The position numbers were made by a program, and so were the translations under genes. A stretch of DNA of 64,000 bases from Metabacillus litoralis (GTDB lineage Bacteria > Bacillota > Bacilli > Bacillales > Bacillaceae). Of the stretch, positions 52,650-62,454 are shown piece by piece (position 1 is the stretch's first letter; the number at the start of each line of letters is the position of its first letter). The stretch is taken from assembly GCF_020524045.1 (NCBI RefSeq), contig NZ_JAIVKL010000005.1, positions 1 to 64,000 of the forward strand. Reading direction: 5' to 3'. The notes under the pieces were generated by a model. It saw only the letters and a program-made list of their open reading frames with translations, did not search any database and was not told the origin of the DNA.

Positions 52650-52670
52650 ATTATTAAGGGGGGGAACTTG

Positions 52671-53504
52671 ATGAGTAAAAAACTAAATATCCAAAAACTT
52701 TTTTTTACAATTATCATATTTTTAGTTAGTATTCTGTTTTTATTACCATTTGTATGGATGCTATCAACATCATTTAAGATAGAAGCTGATGTTTTTAAGT
52801 TTCCTATTCAGTGGATACCTGAGAGATGGAACGGTATTAATAACTATCAACAAGTTTGGTTTGGAGAATTTCCGTTTTATATTTATTATTGGAATTCTAT
52901 AAAAGTAGCAGTCCTCACAACAGTCGTTTCTTGTACAGTCTCAGCTTTAGCAGCTTATGGTTTTTCTAAAGTGAAATTTCCTGCAGGTAAATGGTTATTT
53001 ATTATCGTTTTAGCAACTTATATGGTTCCACCACAAGCTAGTTTAGTTCCACAATTTATTCTTTATCGAAACATTGGGTTGTTTGATAGTCACTTAGGGT
53101 TAATATTATTAGGTAGCTTTAGTGTATTAGGAACTTTTATGCTCCGACAATTTTTTATGGGAATTCATAACGAGTACATTGATGCTGCAAAAATTGATGG
53201 TGCAGGTCATTGGAGGATTTTTTGGTCAATTGCTTTACCTATCGTGCGTCCTGCAGTTGCAACATATGCAATCTTAAGGTTCATTTGGACTTGGAATGAT
53301 TATCAAAACCCTTTAATTTTCTTACGATCAGATGCTCTTTATACTATTCAATTGGCCATGCAAAAGTTTACAACAATCAACGGGGAGTTTTATTCATTAA
53401 TTATGGCTGCTGCAGTGTCTGCTATTCTACCATTATTGATTGTCTTCATGATCGGACAAAAACAAGTAATTGAAGGAATTGCTCTAGGTGGAGTAAAGGG
53501 TTAA
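52671..53504 (+). CDS. Sugar ABC transporter permease, MalG/UgpE type (CUT1)
   Basis: 277 residues from the ATG at 52671, which follows GGGGGGG; the frame is open upstream through the MITE but that part is not native. Six predicted membrane segments. Family marks are LFLLPFVWMLSTSFK, YMVPPQASLVPQFIL and the EAA loop DAAKIDGAGHWRIFWSIALP, ending VIEGIALGGVKG. It is the partner of the permease at 51550. Removing the MITE and one duplication leaves the two genes 13 bases apart. Confidence 0.92.
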   Translation: MSKKLNIQKLFFTIIIFLVSILFLLPFVWMLSTSFKIEADVFKFPIQWIPERWNGINNYQQVWFGEFPFYIYYWNSIKVAVLTTVVSCTVSALAAYGFSKVKFPAGKWLFIIVLATYMVPPQASLVPQFILYRNIGLFDSHLGLILLGSFSVLGTFMLRQFFMGIHNEYIDAAKIDGAGHWRIFWSIALPIVRPAVATYAILRFIWTWNDYQNPLIFLRSDALYTIQLAMQKFTTINGEFYSLIMAAAVSAILPLLIVFMIGQKQVIEGIALGGVKG

Positions 53505-53653
53505 CAAATCAATGATGTAGTAGAAGAAATTTTTGAAAAGTCAAATATTTTCCGATATGAGTAAAATAATTATTATATTAAAGATAAAAGCCTTTGCTAT
53601 ACTTTTTCGTGTAAGGGTTTTCATTGAGGAAGAACTAAATAAGGGGGAGAAAT

Positions 53654-55021
53654 ATGATGAAGAAGAAGTTTTGGTCTACATTAGCTGCTTCTACAATGTT
53701 AGTTGGGATCCTAGCCGGTTGTACAGGTGGCGGAGAAAGTACCTCTGGAACAGAAAATGATAAGGATAAAAAAGCAACTGATGAAGCTGTGACAATTAAG
53801 TTCCACACACATGGAAATGAAGCAAGCTATAATTGGGAAAAAACAATAGCAGCTTTTGAGGAAGAGTACCCTAAAATAGATGTCGATCTTGTTATTCTTA
53901 GTGAAAAAGGAGATACCCAAGAAGCAACTCAGAAGTTAGATTTGGCTGCTGCTTCTGGTGAACAATTAGATGTTTTAATGTTTAGTGATCCAGCTAGTTA
54001 TGCTCAGCGAGTAGCGTTGGGTATGGTAGCGCCAATTGATGAATTTATTGAAGAAGAAGGATACACGTTAAGTGAAGAATATAAAGTGGATACAAAGCTT
54101 AATGATAACTATTATGCACTTCCCGGTAAATTCAATCCGTGGTATGTATTGTTAAACAAAAATCATTTAGAAGAAGCAGGATTAGAAGTACCAACTGATT
54201 GGACCTGGGATGAATACATGGATTATGCGAAAAAGCTTACAACTGATGATCATTATGGAACATATTTCCACGGTCCACAAGGTGGAGGCTGGTTGGAGTT
54301 CATGAAATTGGCTCTCGCTAGTGAAGAAGATAATACAGAATTTATTAAAGCTGATGGTACATCTAATTTTGATAGTCCTCTGTTTAAGAAGACATTAGAA
54401 ATGCGTGTTCAAATGGAAAAGGTAGATAAATCTGCAACACCTTATACAGATATTATTTCACAGAAGCTTCATTATCGTAATCAGTTCTTTGGTCAAGATG
54501 CAAGCATGGTGTTAATTGGTAGCTGGATGAATACAGAATTAGGAGGAACAGAACAATTTCCACTAGACTTTAATGTGGCTGTAGCTCCTTACCCTAAGAA
54601 TGAAGAAGGAGATGCAGGTGGATATACTCCAGTTACAACTGACTTTATGTCTGTCGCTGCGAATTCGAAGCATAAGAAAGAAGCTTATACATTTATTCGT
54701 TGGTACACCTCTGAAGGTCAAATCGTTCAAGGGAAAAATATCCCTTCTTGGAATGGTGTTAGTGAAGAAGAATTAGGATCTATCATCGATGGAATCTTAG
54801 CAGATACTGCAACACCTGAAAAGGTAGATAGAGAGTCATTAGTGAATGTATTAAAAGGAGCAAAATCGTCTAAAATCATTCCGCCTGTTCCTTATCAAGC
54901 AGAGCTTTACAAAGTTGTAAATGAAGAGTATGAAAAATTAATTTTAGGTGAACAAGAAATTGAGAAAACATTAAAGGCAACACAAGAGAGAGCACAAGAA
55001 ATTATTGATAATAATAAATAA
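53654..55021 (+). CDS. Sugar-binding lipoprotein (CUT1, SBP_bac_1 type)
   Basis: 455 residues. Lipoprotein signal with lipobox ILAGC, cysteine about 23, and GGGGGAG before the ATG. SBP family 1 features are ITIKFHTHGNEASYNWEKTI-type start, LDVLMFSDPASYAQ, YYALPGKFNPWYVLLNKNHLEEAGL and a C-terminal KKEAYTFIRWYTSEG. It completes the importer with the two permeases upstream and is followed by a GH88 hydrolase. The ligand is probably an unsaturated-uronate oligosaccharide, inferred from neighbours. Confidence 0.9.
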   Translation: MMKKKFWSTLAASTMLVGILAGCTGGGESTSGTENDKDKKATDEAVTIKFHTHGNEASYNWEKTIAAFEEEYPKIDVDLVILSEKGDTQEATQKLDLAAASGEQLDVLMFSDPASYAQRVALGMVAPIDEFIEEEGYTLSEEYKVDTKLNDNYYALPGKFNPWYVLLNKNHLEEAGLEVPTDWTWDEYMDYAKKLTTDDHYGTYFHGPQGGGWLEFMKLALASEEDNTEFIKADGTSNFDSPLFKKTLEMRVQMEKVDKSATPYTDIISQKLHYRNQFFGQDASMVLIGSWMNTELGGTEQFPLDFNVAVAPYPKNEEGDAGGYTPVTTDFMSVAANSKHKKEAYTFIRWYTSEGQIVQGKNIPSWNGVSEEELGSIIDGILADTATPEKVDRESLVNVLKGAKSSKIIPPVPYQAELYKVVNEEYEKLILGEQEIEKTLKATQERAQEIIDNNK

Positions 55022-55044
55022 TTGTTGAAAATTGGAAAGGAAAT

Positions 55045-55078
55045 GGCTGCAGCAAAAGCTGACGCCTTTTTCTTTTTG
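55045..55078 (+). terminator. Probable terminator after the binding-protein gene
   Basis: GGC..AGC-AAAA-GCT..GCC pairing (55045-55065) with an internal mismatch, followed by a T-rich tract. Moderate quality. Confidence 0.5.
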
Positions 55079-55103
55079 TAATATCAGAATTTATATGTTT
55101 TGT

Positions 55104-55427
55104 ACGTAGTTTTGGTGTCTAGCTCCAGCGCCTAGCCCCTCGAGGGAAAAAATAAACCCCTTTTTTCCTAGGTCATAAGCCAATTTGCCATTGAAGGCCA
55201 AGAACGCCTTTCATGTCAAATCGTCTTATGCTTGTGGGGGCTGACTAAGGCGCTTGCGCTTTTTTTAAAAGATAAGAAAGTATAGAATTCTGCACGTAGT
55301 TTTGGTGTCTAGCTCCAGGCGCCATCGGCTCGAGGTCATAAGCCAATCCGTCAAGAAGGTTAAAGAACAACCTTCCAGCCGGATCGTCTTATGCTTGTCG
55401 CCGATAGGCGGGCGCCTTGCGCTTTTC
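55104..55427. repeat. Dispersed repeat family 3, tandem pair of folded elements
   Basis: Two copies (55104-55265 and 55292-55427). Each starts ACGTAGTTTTGGTGTCTAGC, contains GGTCATAAGCCAAT and a TCGTCTTATGCTTGT segment, and ends in GGCGC..TTGCGCTTTT. The two halves of each copy are largely complementary, so each folds into a long imperfect hairpin. Similar elements are common in Bacillaceae intergenic DNA. It fills the 464-base gap; nothing else was recognised there. Confidence 0.8.
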
Positions 55428-55485
55428 TTAGTAGAGCACGTTTGTTAATTTTAAGAACAAAAGTGAAATAAGGTAGGGTGATAGA

Positions 55486-56610
55486 ATGAATAGAGAGTTA
55501 GTTTGGGTTGATGAGGCTTGGAAAAAAGTAAATTCAAAGATTGAGAGAACAAGTGAGAAAATTGGTCCGAATTTTCCGCATGCTAGCGTTGAAGGAACTT
55601 ACCAATTAGAAGCTCCTTCATGGTGGACAGCAGGATTTTGGCCTGGATTACTTTGGCTGCTTTATCAGGGTACAAAAAATGGTTCCTATAAAGAATTAGC
55701 GGAACAATGTGAAAAGAAATTGGATACTGTTATCACAGATTATTATAAGCTAGATCATGATATGGGCTTTATGTGGACGTTAACAAGTGTTGCAAGATAT
55801 AAACTTTTAAATGAAGAAGACTCTAAAAGACGAGGGCTATTAGTAGCAAATTTATTAATGGGTAGGTTTAATGCTTCAGGAAACTATATTCGTGCTTGGA
55901 ATCCATGGTATGAAGGAGAAAATAATTCAGGCTGGGCAATTATTGATTGCTTGATGAATCTACCATTATTATTTTGGGCTACAGATGTAACGGGAGATCC
56001 TAGATATAGTATTGTTGCTAAAAAGCATGGAGAAACTGTTTTAGATCATTTTATACGAAAAGATGGTTCTGTACATCATATTGTTCGATTTAATCCTGAA
56101 ACTGGGGAAAGAGTAGAAGCTATTGGTGGTCAAGGCTTTAATCCTGATTCAGCATGGTCTAGAGGAGCAGCATGGGCAATTTATGGTCTATCATTGCTCT
56201 ATAAATATACAAGTGATGATAAATATCTGCAAGCAGCAAAAAATGTTTCACATTTCTTTATTGCCAATCTACCAGAAGATGCTGTACCACATTGGGATTT
56301 TAGGCTTCCTGATCACATTACAAAATATCGTGATTCTTCAGCTGGTGCAATTGCAGCATCAGGTTTACTGTTATTGGCTGATCAAGTAAGTTCAACAGAA
56401 TCTGCAATTTATAGGAATGCTGGTGCTAGAATACTTAAATCCCTTTACGAGAACTATGGTGCTTGGGATAACCATAATGAAGAAGGCTTAATTCTTAGTG
56501 GAACTAGTCACTATCCTGAAGGGAAGAATATTGATGTACCTCTTATTTATGGAGATTACTATTTTGTTGAAGGTCTTGCCAAATTAAGAGGATATACGCA
56601 ACTTTTTTGA
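55486..56610 (+). CDS. GH88 unsaturated glucuronyl hydrolase
   Basis: 374 residues, no signal peptide. Marks are PHASVEGTY, PSWWTAGFWPGLLWLLYQGT, the aspartate in YKLDHDMGFMWT (Asp92, matching Asp88 of the Bacillus GL1 enzyme), Asp154 in WAIIDCLMNLPLL (matching Asp149) and DSAWSRGAAWAIYGLSLLY. The enzyme hydrates the C4=C5 bond of unsaturated uronate at the non-reducing end, releasing a keto sugar. Paired with a GH105 enzyme and a lyase-like gene it points to polysaccharide-lyase products as transporter cargo. AGGTAGGGTG lies before the ATG. Confidence 0.92.
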   Translation: MNRELVWVDEAWKKVNSKIERTSEKIGPNFPHASVEGTYQLEAPSWWTAGFWPGLLWLLYQGTKNGSYKELAEQCEKKLDTVITDYYKLDHDMGFMWTLTSVARYKLLNEEDSKRRGLLVANLLMGRFNASGNYIRAWNPWYEGENNSGWAIIDCLMNLPLLFWATDVTGDPRYSIVAKKHGETVLDHFIRKDGSVHHIVRFNPETGERVEAIGGQGFNPDSAWSRGAAWAIYGLSLLYKYTSDDKYLQAAKNVSHFFIANLPEDAVPHWDFRLPDHITKYRDSSAGAIAASGLLLLADQVSSTESAIYRNAGARILKSLYENYGAWDNHNEEGLILSGTSHYPEGKNIDVPLIYGDYYFVEGLAKLRGYTQLF

Positions 56611-56639
56611 TAAAGCTGTATGCGCTAAACTTCTTGCTT

Positions 56640-56750
56640 ATAGTAGCTTGAAGCAAAGAGGCACCTTATCTAAATTAGAGATTACTTTTCGATGTAAATA
56701 CATTCTTACAAACAATTAGGTTAAATAATTACAATCTATTAAAAAGAGAC
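56640..56750. mobile_element. Decayed MITE-like remnant
   Basis: Fragments such as ATTAGGTTAAATAATTACAA and TCTATTAAAAAGAGAC align with the right part of the 27218 and 51290 copies. Ends and flanks are lost. The rest of the 370-base gap before the kinase gene shows no other feature. Confidence 0.45.
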
Positions 56751-56980
56751 TTTGTTATATAAGTTGAGTGTAAATTTTTTAGTATGTATGTGTGTTCAAA
56801 AGGAAGAGGATACTAAATTACTAAAATAGTAAATTTATTACAGTTGAAAATAGTGAATTTCTTTATAGCATTTATACCAAGGCATAAGATTTATCTTCTC
56901 ATCAGTAATTTTTGATAAGATAATAAGTAGAGGGAATTCTTTATACCCGAAATCTTATCCTTTACATGAGGAGGTAAGTT

Positions 56981-58786
56981 ATGTGGAGTCAGATACAAAA
57001 GAAGCTACCACCCCATTCCTTTCGCTACAAAGTTATTTTAACTTCGATCATTTGTATTGTTATACCTGCTATTATTACACTTTTTATTAATAACTATTTA
57101 ACGAAGGATGCTATGAAGGAACAAGCTATGTCAAATGCTAATCGAGAATTGAAATTAGCAGGAGAATATGTCAATAAAATCTTTGAGGATATGTTGTATG
57201 CTGCAAATTTTGTTCAACTTGATTCTGAACTTAACACTATTTTAAAGAAGAATGCTCAAATAGATGATACTTCTATAGAACAACAAGAAGTATATGAAAG
57301 CTTTGTCGAGTATAGTAAAGTGTCTAAAACGATCGAAAACGTTACACTACTTGGAGAAAAATCATATGTAACTATTCTCTTGAAAAATGGAAAACACTAT
57401 ACAAATTATCCTGTAAGTGATTATAACCCGGAAAAACTATTTAGTGAGCCCTGGTTTAAAGAATTAGATGGAGTTTTTGGATATGAAGCCATTTGGATTG
57501 GGAGTCAACCAACAGTTTTCAAATCAGAACAAAAGAGAAATCCATATCAAATCTCAGTTGCTAGAACTCTAAGAGATTCTAATCTGAAAATCTATGGATA
57601 TGTCATTGTAACAATAATGGAAAATAAGGTGAAACAGGCATTTGAGAGTATGCCTGGAAAAGAAGAGATGATGCTTGTAGATTCTTCGTATAAAATTTTA
57701 TCTCATCGAAAAAACGAGAAAATTGGAGAATCATTTCCTTATATTAAGGAGATTCAAGATCCGAATTTTACAAATATCATAACTGCACAAAAAGAGAATT
57801 ACCTTTATGCAGATCATCAAATAATGAATATGGGATGGAAGCTAGTATCAATAAACCCATACAAACAAGCAATCTTTAAAATTAATTCAATTTTCCAAAA
57901 AGTATTTCTTGTTCAATTGATTTCATTTGTTATCTTTTTCCTATTATTAGCTTATATATTACAGACGATTACAAAACCATTAGTCCATTTGAGCAATGTG
58001 GCTGAAACTGTACAGAGCGGTAATTTAAAGGTTCGTTCTAACGTTCAAAATAAAGATGAAATAGGTAAATTATCTAACTCTTTTAACTTAATGCTTGATC
58101 GAATAAATGAAATGATCAGAGAAATTACAGAGACTCAAATAAGAAAACGAAAAGCCGAGTTATCTATGCTTCAGGCTCAAATTAATCCACATTTCTTATT
58201 TAATGTATTAAATTCCATTCGAATGAAAGTGATGAAAAAAGGTGATTATGAGAGTGCTGAAATGATTAGTTCTTTATCTAAACTGCTAAGAATGACTATT
58301 GACCAAGATAAAGGTATGATCACATTTAAAGATGAGGTAGGTATTGTTACAGATTATGTTCGGTTAATGAATATGCGTCAAAGAGAAGAAGTTCAATTTA
58401 AGGTTAATGTATCAGATACAGCTTATTTAGAGACGATACCACGCTTTATTTTGCAACCAATTATTGAGAATTCTATTATACATGGATTAAATCAAAGTGC
58501 TGGAAAAATTACGGTAGAAGCCTTCTTAAAAAGGAATGATTTTTTCATTATTATTGAAGATAATGGTGAGGGAATGAGTGAACAAACACTATTAAATCTA
58601 CGAGCAAGGCTAACTAGAAATGCAGGCTTTAGTAATGTTCAGAATAAGATGGGATTCTCAAGTATTGGTATAACCAATGTGTATGAAAGAATGTGTATGA
58701 CATTTGGTGATGCATTTAATATGGAAGTTTATAGTGAAGTCGGAAAAGGTACAAAAGTGATACTGTCTGTTTTAAGGGGAGGTTGA
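56981..58786 (+). CDS. YesM-type sensor histidine kinase
   Basis: 601 residues. TM1 at about 19-38, a dCache-like extracytoplasmic sensor to about 300, TM2 at about 305-326, HAMP, then NPHFLFNVLNSIR (His404) and a HATPase_c domain (QPIIENSIIHGLN, DNGEGM, GITNVYERM). AGGAGG precedes the ATG. The regulator gene starts 8 bases after its stop. It probably senses a breakdown product of the polymer handled by the 42993-64000 region. Confidence 0.92.
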   Translation: MWSQIQKKLPPHSFRYKVILTSIICIVIPAIITLFINNYLTKDAMKEQAMSNANRELKLAGEYVNKIFEDMLYAANFVQLDSELNTILKKNAQIDDTSIEQQEVYESFVEYSKVSKTIENVTLLGEKSYVTILLKNGKHYTNYPVSDYNPEKLFSEPWFKELDGVFGYEAIWIGSQPTVFKSEQKRNPYQISVARTLRDSNLKIYGYVIVTIMENKVKQAFESMPGKEEMMLVDSSYKILSHRKNEKIGESFPYIKEIQDPNFTNIITAQKENYLYADHQIMNMGWKLVSINPYKQAIFKINSIFQKVFLVQLISFVIFFLLLAYILQTITKPLVHLSNVAETVQSGNLKVRSNVQNKDEIGKLSNSFNLMLDRINEMIREITETQIRKRKAELSMLQAQINPHFLFNVLNSIRMKVMKKGDYESAEMISSLSKLLRMTIDQDKGMITFKDEVGIVTDYVRLMNMRQREEVQFKVNVSDTAYLETIPRFILQPIIENSIIHGLNQSAGKITVEAFLKRNDFFIIIEDNGEGMSEQTLLNLRARLTRNAGFSNVQNKMGFSSIGITNVYERMCMTFGDAFNMEVYSEVGKGTKVILSVLRGG

Positions 58787-58793
58787 ATGGAGA

Positions 58794-60404
58794 ATGTATA
58801 ACGTAATGCTAGTAGATGATGATTATCCAGTTTTAGAATTATTAATTGAGACGATCAACTGGAACCAATTAGGATTAAATCTTCAAAGTACTCATGAAAA
58901 TGGGGCTAACGCTCTTACCCATGCCTTAAATGAAATGCCAGACATATTAATAACTGATATCGGTATGCCTAAAATGAATGGTTTAGAATTAACTAAGAGA
59001 TTAAAAGAACTAAATCCCAATATACAGGTTTGTATGTTAACGTGCCACAATGAGTTTGATTATGCACATCAGGCTTTAAAGCTTAATGTACAAGATTATC
59101 TTTTAAAAGATACACTTAATCCTAAAGATTTAGCTGAAGTACTGAAAAAATTAAAGCAAAATAAAGAAAGTGAAGATCAGAAAAAAATAAAAGAATTCAA
59201 GTTAGAGAGTTTGGTTGAACGAAATAGAGAATCAATGAAAAGAGATTTTATACGTCATACGATTGATCAAACACTCTATGAAACGAAAAGTGTGATCGAT
59301 GAAGCACGATCTTATGGATTGGATTTAACTCATCAAACATTTATACCTGTACTATGCTTCATACAAGATTATCGCTCAGCAAAGATATCTTATCATTCAG
59401 AAGATACATTATTATTCTCCATTCAAAATGTAATTAGTGAAGTATTGAAGAAAGATGAAAGCACAGCAGTTCATTTTACATTTAGTCAGAAAGAATCATT
59501 TTTATTCTTTCCTTATAGCGCAACTTTAAAATCAGATAGTTATGGAGTAACAACAAAGTGCCTTGAGAAAATTCAGAGAAACGTTTTTAGTTCTTTAAAT
59601 ATTTCCCTCTCTTTTATAGTAGATAAACCGTTTGATACCTATCATTCTTTTAAAACATCACTTCATCAATTGCTTGATAGTTCAAATCAAAGATTTTATA
59701 TGGAAACATGTAGAATAGAAAAAAAACGACTTGAAACAAAAACAAATGAAAGCTTATTTGAATGGTATGATAAGGCATCAAATGAGATAAGACAGCTGAT
59801 CTTGAATAAAGATGTTTCAGAAGTTAGTCCACTTATATGTAAGTGGATGAATATCTTCAAGGAAAAGAAATATTCATCAGAAATTGTTAAAGACTGGATT
59901 CTCAAACTTTTACTGGATCTTAAGGTAAAGATGAAAGCTTTACAGTTTTTTGGAACAAACACTTCGAATGAAATTCTTCATGAAGAAGTGATTGGAATTG
60001 ATTCCTTAATCGAGCTAAGAACATGGTTGATTCATTATTTTGAAATGCTTCTTTCTGCAGTTAACAGTACTACTTCAAAGTCTAGACGAAAAGAAGTAAT
60101 TGAGGCTTGTAAATATGTTGAAGGTAATTTAGAAAAGAAGATAACACTTGATGAAGTTGCGAACATCCTTTACTTAAATCCTAGTTATTTCAGCAGACTT
60201 TTTAAGAAAGAAGTTGGTGGTACTTTTGTTGAGTATGTAACAAAAGCCAAGATGAACAGAGCAAAAGAATTGCTCGAACAAACTGTAGACTCTGTAGGGA
60301 AAATATGTGAGAGATTAGGATACGACAACCAAAGCTACTTTATTAAAGTATTTAAAAACTACGTCGGTGTCACTCCTATTGAATATAGAGGGGAAAAGAG
60401 GTAA
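58794..60404 (+). CDS. YesN-type response regulator with AraC DNA-binding domain
   Basis: 536 residues. The receiver has Asp55 in ILITDIGMPKMNG and a LLKDTLNPKDL segment after the conserved Lys, which replaces the usual KP by KD. The middle region is unassigned. The C-terminal AraC domain (about 430-536) has LNPSYFSRLFKKEVGG and LGYDNQSYFIKVFKNYVGVTP. Probably activates the importer and hydrolase genes on both sides. Confidence 0.92.
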   Translation: MYNVMLVDDDYPVLELLIETINWNQLGLNLQSTHENGANALTHALNEMPDILITDIGMPKMNGLELTKRLKELNPNIQVCMLTCHNEFDYAHQALKLNVQDYLLKDTLNPKDLAEVLKKLKQNKESEDQKKIKEFKLESLVERNRESMKRDFIRHTIDQTLYETKSVIDEARSYGLDLTHQTFIPVLCFIQDYRSAKISYHSEDTLLFSIQNVISEVLKKDESTAVHFTFSQKESFLFFPYSATLKSDSYGVTTKCLEKIQRNVFSSLNISLSFIVDKPFDTYHSFKTSLHQLLDSSNQRFYMETCRIEKKRLETKTNESLFEWYDKASNEIRQLILNKDVSEVSPLICKWMNIFKEKKYSSEIVKDWILKLLLDLKVKMKALQFFGTNTSNEILHEEVIGIDSLIELRTWLIHYFEMLLSAVNSTTSKSRRKEVIEACKYVEGNLEKKITLDEVANILYLNPSYFSRLFKKEVGGTFVEYVTKAKMNRAKELLEQTVDSVGKICERLGYDNQSYFIKVFKNYVGVTPIEYRGEKR

Positions 60405-60426
60405 GCGGTTAAATCACCCTTTGTTT

Positions 60427-60440
60427 TGTAAGCGTTTAAT
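60427..60440 (+). promoter_or_regulatory. Weak cre-like box before the DUF2264 gene
   Basis: TGTAAGCGTTTAAT matches 12 of 14 cre positions, 130 bases before the ATG. Confidence 0.4.
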
Positions 60441-60569
60441 CGGCGGTGATTATCTCTAATTCCTTATAAAAAGGTAATTCGTATAAGCAAAAAAATCAAG
60501 TTTCTTGATGAAAAAAAGTAGATTAGAGGTTTATTTTTTCATATGAATTGAAAGGGGGATCATTTCTAT

Positions 60570-62408
60570 ATGCTAACATTTATTGAGTCGATTAAAACAA
60601 ATCCTCTTAAAACTAGAGATGATGTATCAGAAGCACTAGAACAAATTTTTGATCCACTAAAGTCTTATTACAGTAAGGGGTTTACGAGGTTAAAACTTGG
60701 AGATACAAGTGCTGCTTACGCTGATTCTACATCTGAATTTGAGGCCTTTTCAAGATTATTATGGGGTTTAGCACCCTTACTTGCTTGTGAAGAGAAAGAA
60801 TCTTATATGTGGGAAATGCACCTACAAGGGATAAAAAATGGAACAAACCCTAATCATGAGGAATATTGGGGAGAAATAGAACACTTTGATCAAAAAATAG
60901 TTGAAATGGCTGCTTTTGGTGTATCTCTATTACTCATTCCAAGCAAGATCTGGGATCCTCTTAATCTACAAGAAAAAGAAAATCTAACAAATTGGTTATC
61001 TCAAATTAATCAATGTAAAGCACATGATTGTAACTGGCTGTTTTTTTCTGTGCTTGTTAACATAGGCTTGAAAAATGTCGGGCAGCACTATGATAAAAGT
61101 AAAGTTGAAGAAAATTTAGATAGAATTGACCAATTTTATGTTTCTAATGGTTGGTATTCTGATGGTATTGATGGTCATTCAGATTATTATGTACCTTTTG
61201 CTCTTCATTTTTATGGCCTTATCTATTCTAAGTTTATGGAAAAAGAAGATCCTATCCGTTCTAAAGAATATAAAGAGCGCGCAGAGGTGTTTGCAAAAGA
61301 GTTTATTTACTGGTTTTCAACAGATGGGTCTTCTGTTCCTTATGGTCGAAGTTTAACGTATCGATTTGCCATGTCCTCATTTTGGGGAGCCGCAGTTTAT
61401 ACTGGTATAGAGCCTTTTTCATTAGGAGTAATGAAAGGAATTATCCTTAGAAACTTAAGATGGTGGTTAAAACAGCCTATCTTTCATGATAATGGTATTT
61501 TAACAATAGGATATTCTTATCCTAACTTAATTGTGGCTGAAAATTATAATTCACCAGGTTCACCTTATTGGGCTCTAAAATCTTTTTTACCTTTAGCACT
61601 TGATGGTGATCACCCTTTCTGGCAAGCAGAAGAAGAGCCCCTCCCTCTATTACAGGAAAAAAGTATTCAGAAAGAACCACATATGATCATTTGTAGAAAT
61701 CAAAACAAAGATCATGTTCTTGCTTTCAATTCAGGACATCTATCAACAAACGAACATACTCATACCTCAGCGAAATATGAAAAGTTTGTTTATTCTACTG
61801 CTTTTGGTTTTAGTGTACCCCGTGCAGAATGGGGGCTTTCACAAGGAGCATTTGATTCTATGTTAGCTTTGAGTGAAGGTGATAATATTTACCGAGTAAA
61901 AAGAAAATGTGAAGATACTAGAGTTGAAGAAGATTATATTTATACGAAATGGAAGCCTTGGAATGATGTAGAGGTGCAAACATGGATCGTGCCAGGAACA
62001 CCTTGGCATATTCGAATACATTGTATAAAAACAAGCAGAACACTAGATAGTGCTGATGGTGGCTTTGCATTGGCAATTGAAGGAGAAAGTCCATTAAAAA
62101 TGGATCAAAAAAATCAAGAGTGTATTGCGAAAATATCAAGGGAAGCAAGTGGCATCAAAAGTCTTTATGGAGAAGGAAAAGCAGAGTTTATTTATCCAAA
62201 TTCAAATACAAATATTTTGCATTCTCGTACTGTTATCCCAACGATTCAAACGAAAATTATGCCAGGAACTAGTTTCCTAGTAAGTGCGGTGTATGGGGCA
62301 TGTAATCGTGATGAATATAGATGGGAAGAAGTTCCTAATGTAGAAATAGTAAAGGGGAAAATTTTTGTTCAATACTCTGATGAGAAAGCAATGACTATTA
62401 CAATATAA
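60570..62408 (+). CDS. DUF2264 domain protein
   Basis: 612 residues, cytoplasmic. The N-terminal two thirds resemble DUF2264 proteins: TSAAYADSTSEFEAFSRLLWGLAPLLA, NPNHEEYWGEI, NWLFFSVLVNIGL, DGHSDYY and SSVPYGRSLTYRF. The fold is expected to be an alpha/alpha toroid like lyases and hydrolases of uronates; the last third is beta-rich. No member function can be read from the sequence. Its place between a YesN gene and a heparinase II/III-like gene, in a cluster with GH88 and GH105, suggests a role in cleaving or modifying uronate oligosaccharides. GGGGG lies before the ATG. Confidence 0.85.
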   Translation: MLTFIESIKTNPLKTRDDVSEALEQIFDPLKSYYSKGFTRLKLGDTSAAYADSTSEFEAFSRLLWGLAPLLACEEKESYMWEMHLQGIKNGTNPNHEEYWGEIEHFDQKIVEMAAFGVSLLLIPSKIWDPLNLQEKENLTNWLSQINQCKAHDCNWLFFSVLVNIGLKNVGQHYDKSKVEENLDRIDQFYVSNGWYSDGIDGHSDYYVPFALHFYGLIYSKFMEKEDPIRSKEYKERAEVFAKEFIYWFSTDGSSVPYGRSLTYRFAMSSFWGAAVYTGIEPFSLGVMKGIILRNLRWWLKQPIFHDNGILTIGYSYPNLIVAENYNSPGSPYWALKSFLPLALDGDHPFWQAEEEPLPLLQEKSIQKEPHMIICRNQNKDHVLAFNSGHLSTNEHTHTSAKYEKFVYSTAFGFSVPRAEWGLSQGAFDSMLALSEGDNIYRVKRKCEDTRVEEDYIYTKWKPWNDVEVQTWIVPGTPWHIRIHCIKTSRTLDSADGGFALAIEGESPLKMDQKNQECIAKISREASGIKSLYGEGKAEFIYPNSNTNILHSRTVIPTIQTKIMPGTSFLVSAVYGACNRDEYRWEEVPNVEIVKGKIFVQYSDEKAMTITI

Positions 62409-62454
62409 AAAGAGAAAAATAGTATGTTGTTCAAAATTGTGAGGTGAAATTCTG

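Noticed and set aside
60493-60508. ATCAAG-TTT-CTTGAT hairpin before the DUF2264 gene
   Set aside because: Its T run would be on the minus strand, where there is no gene to terminate; on the plus strand A residues follow.
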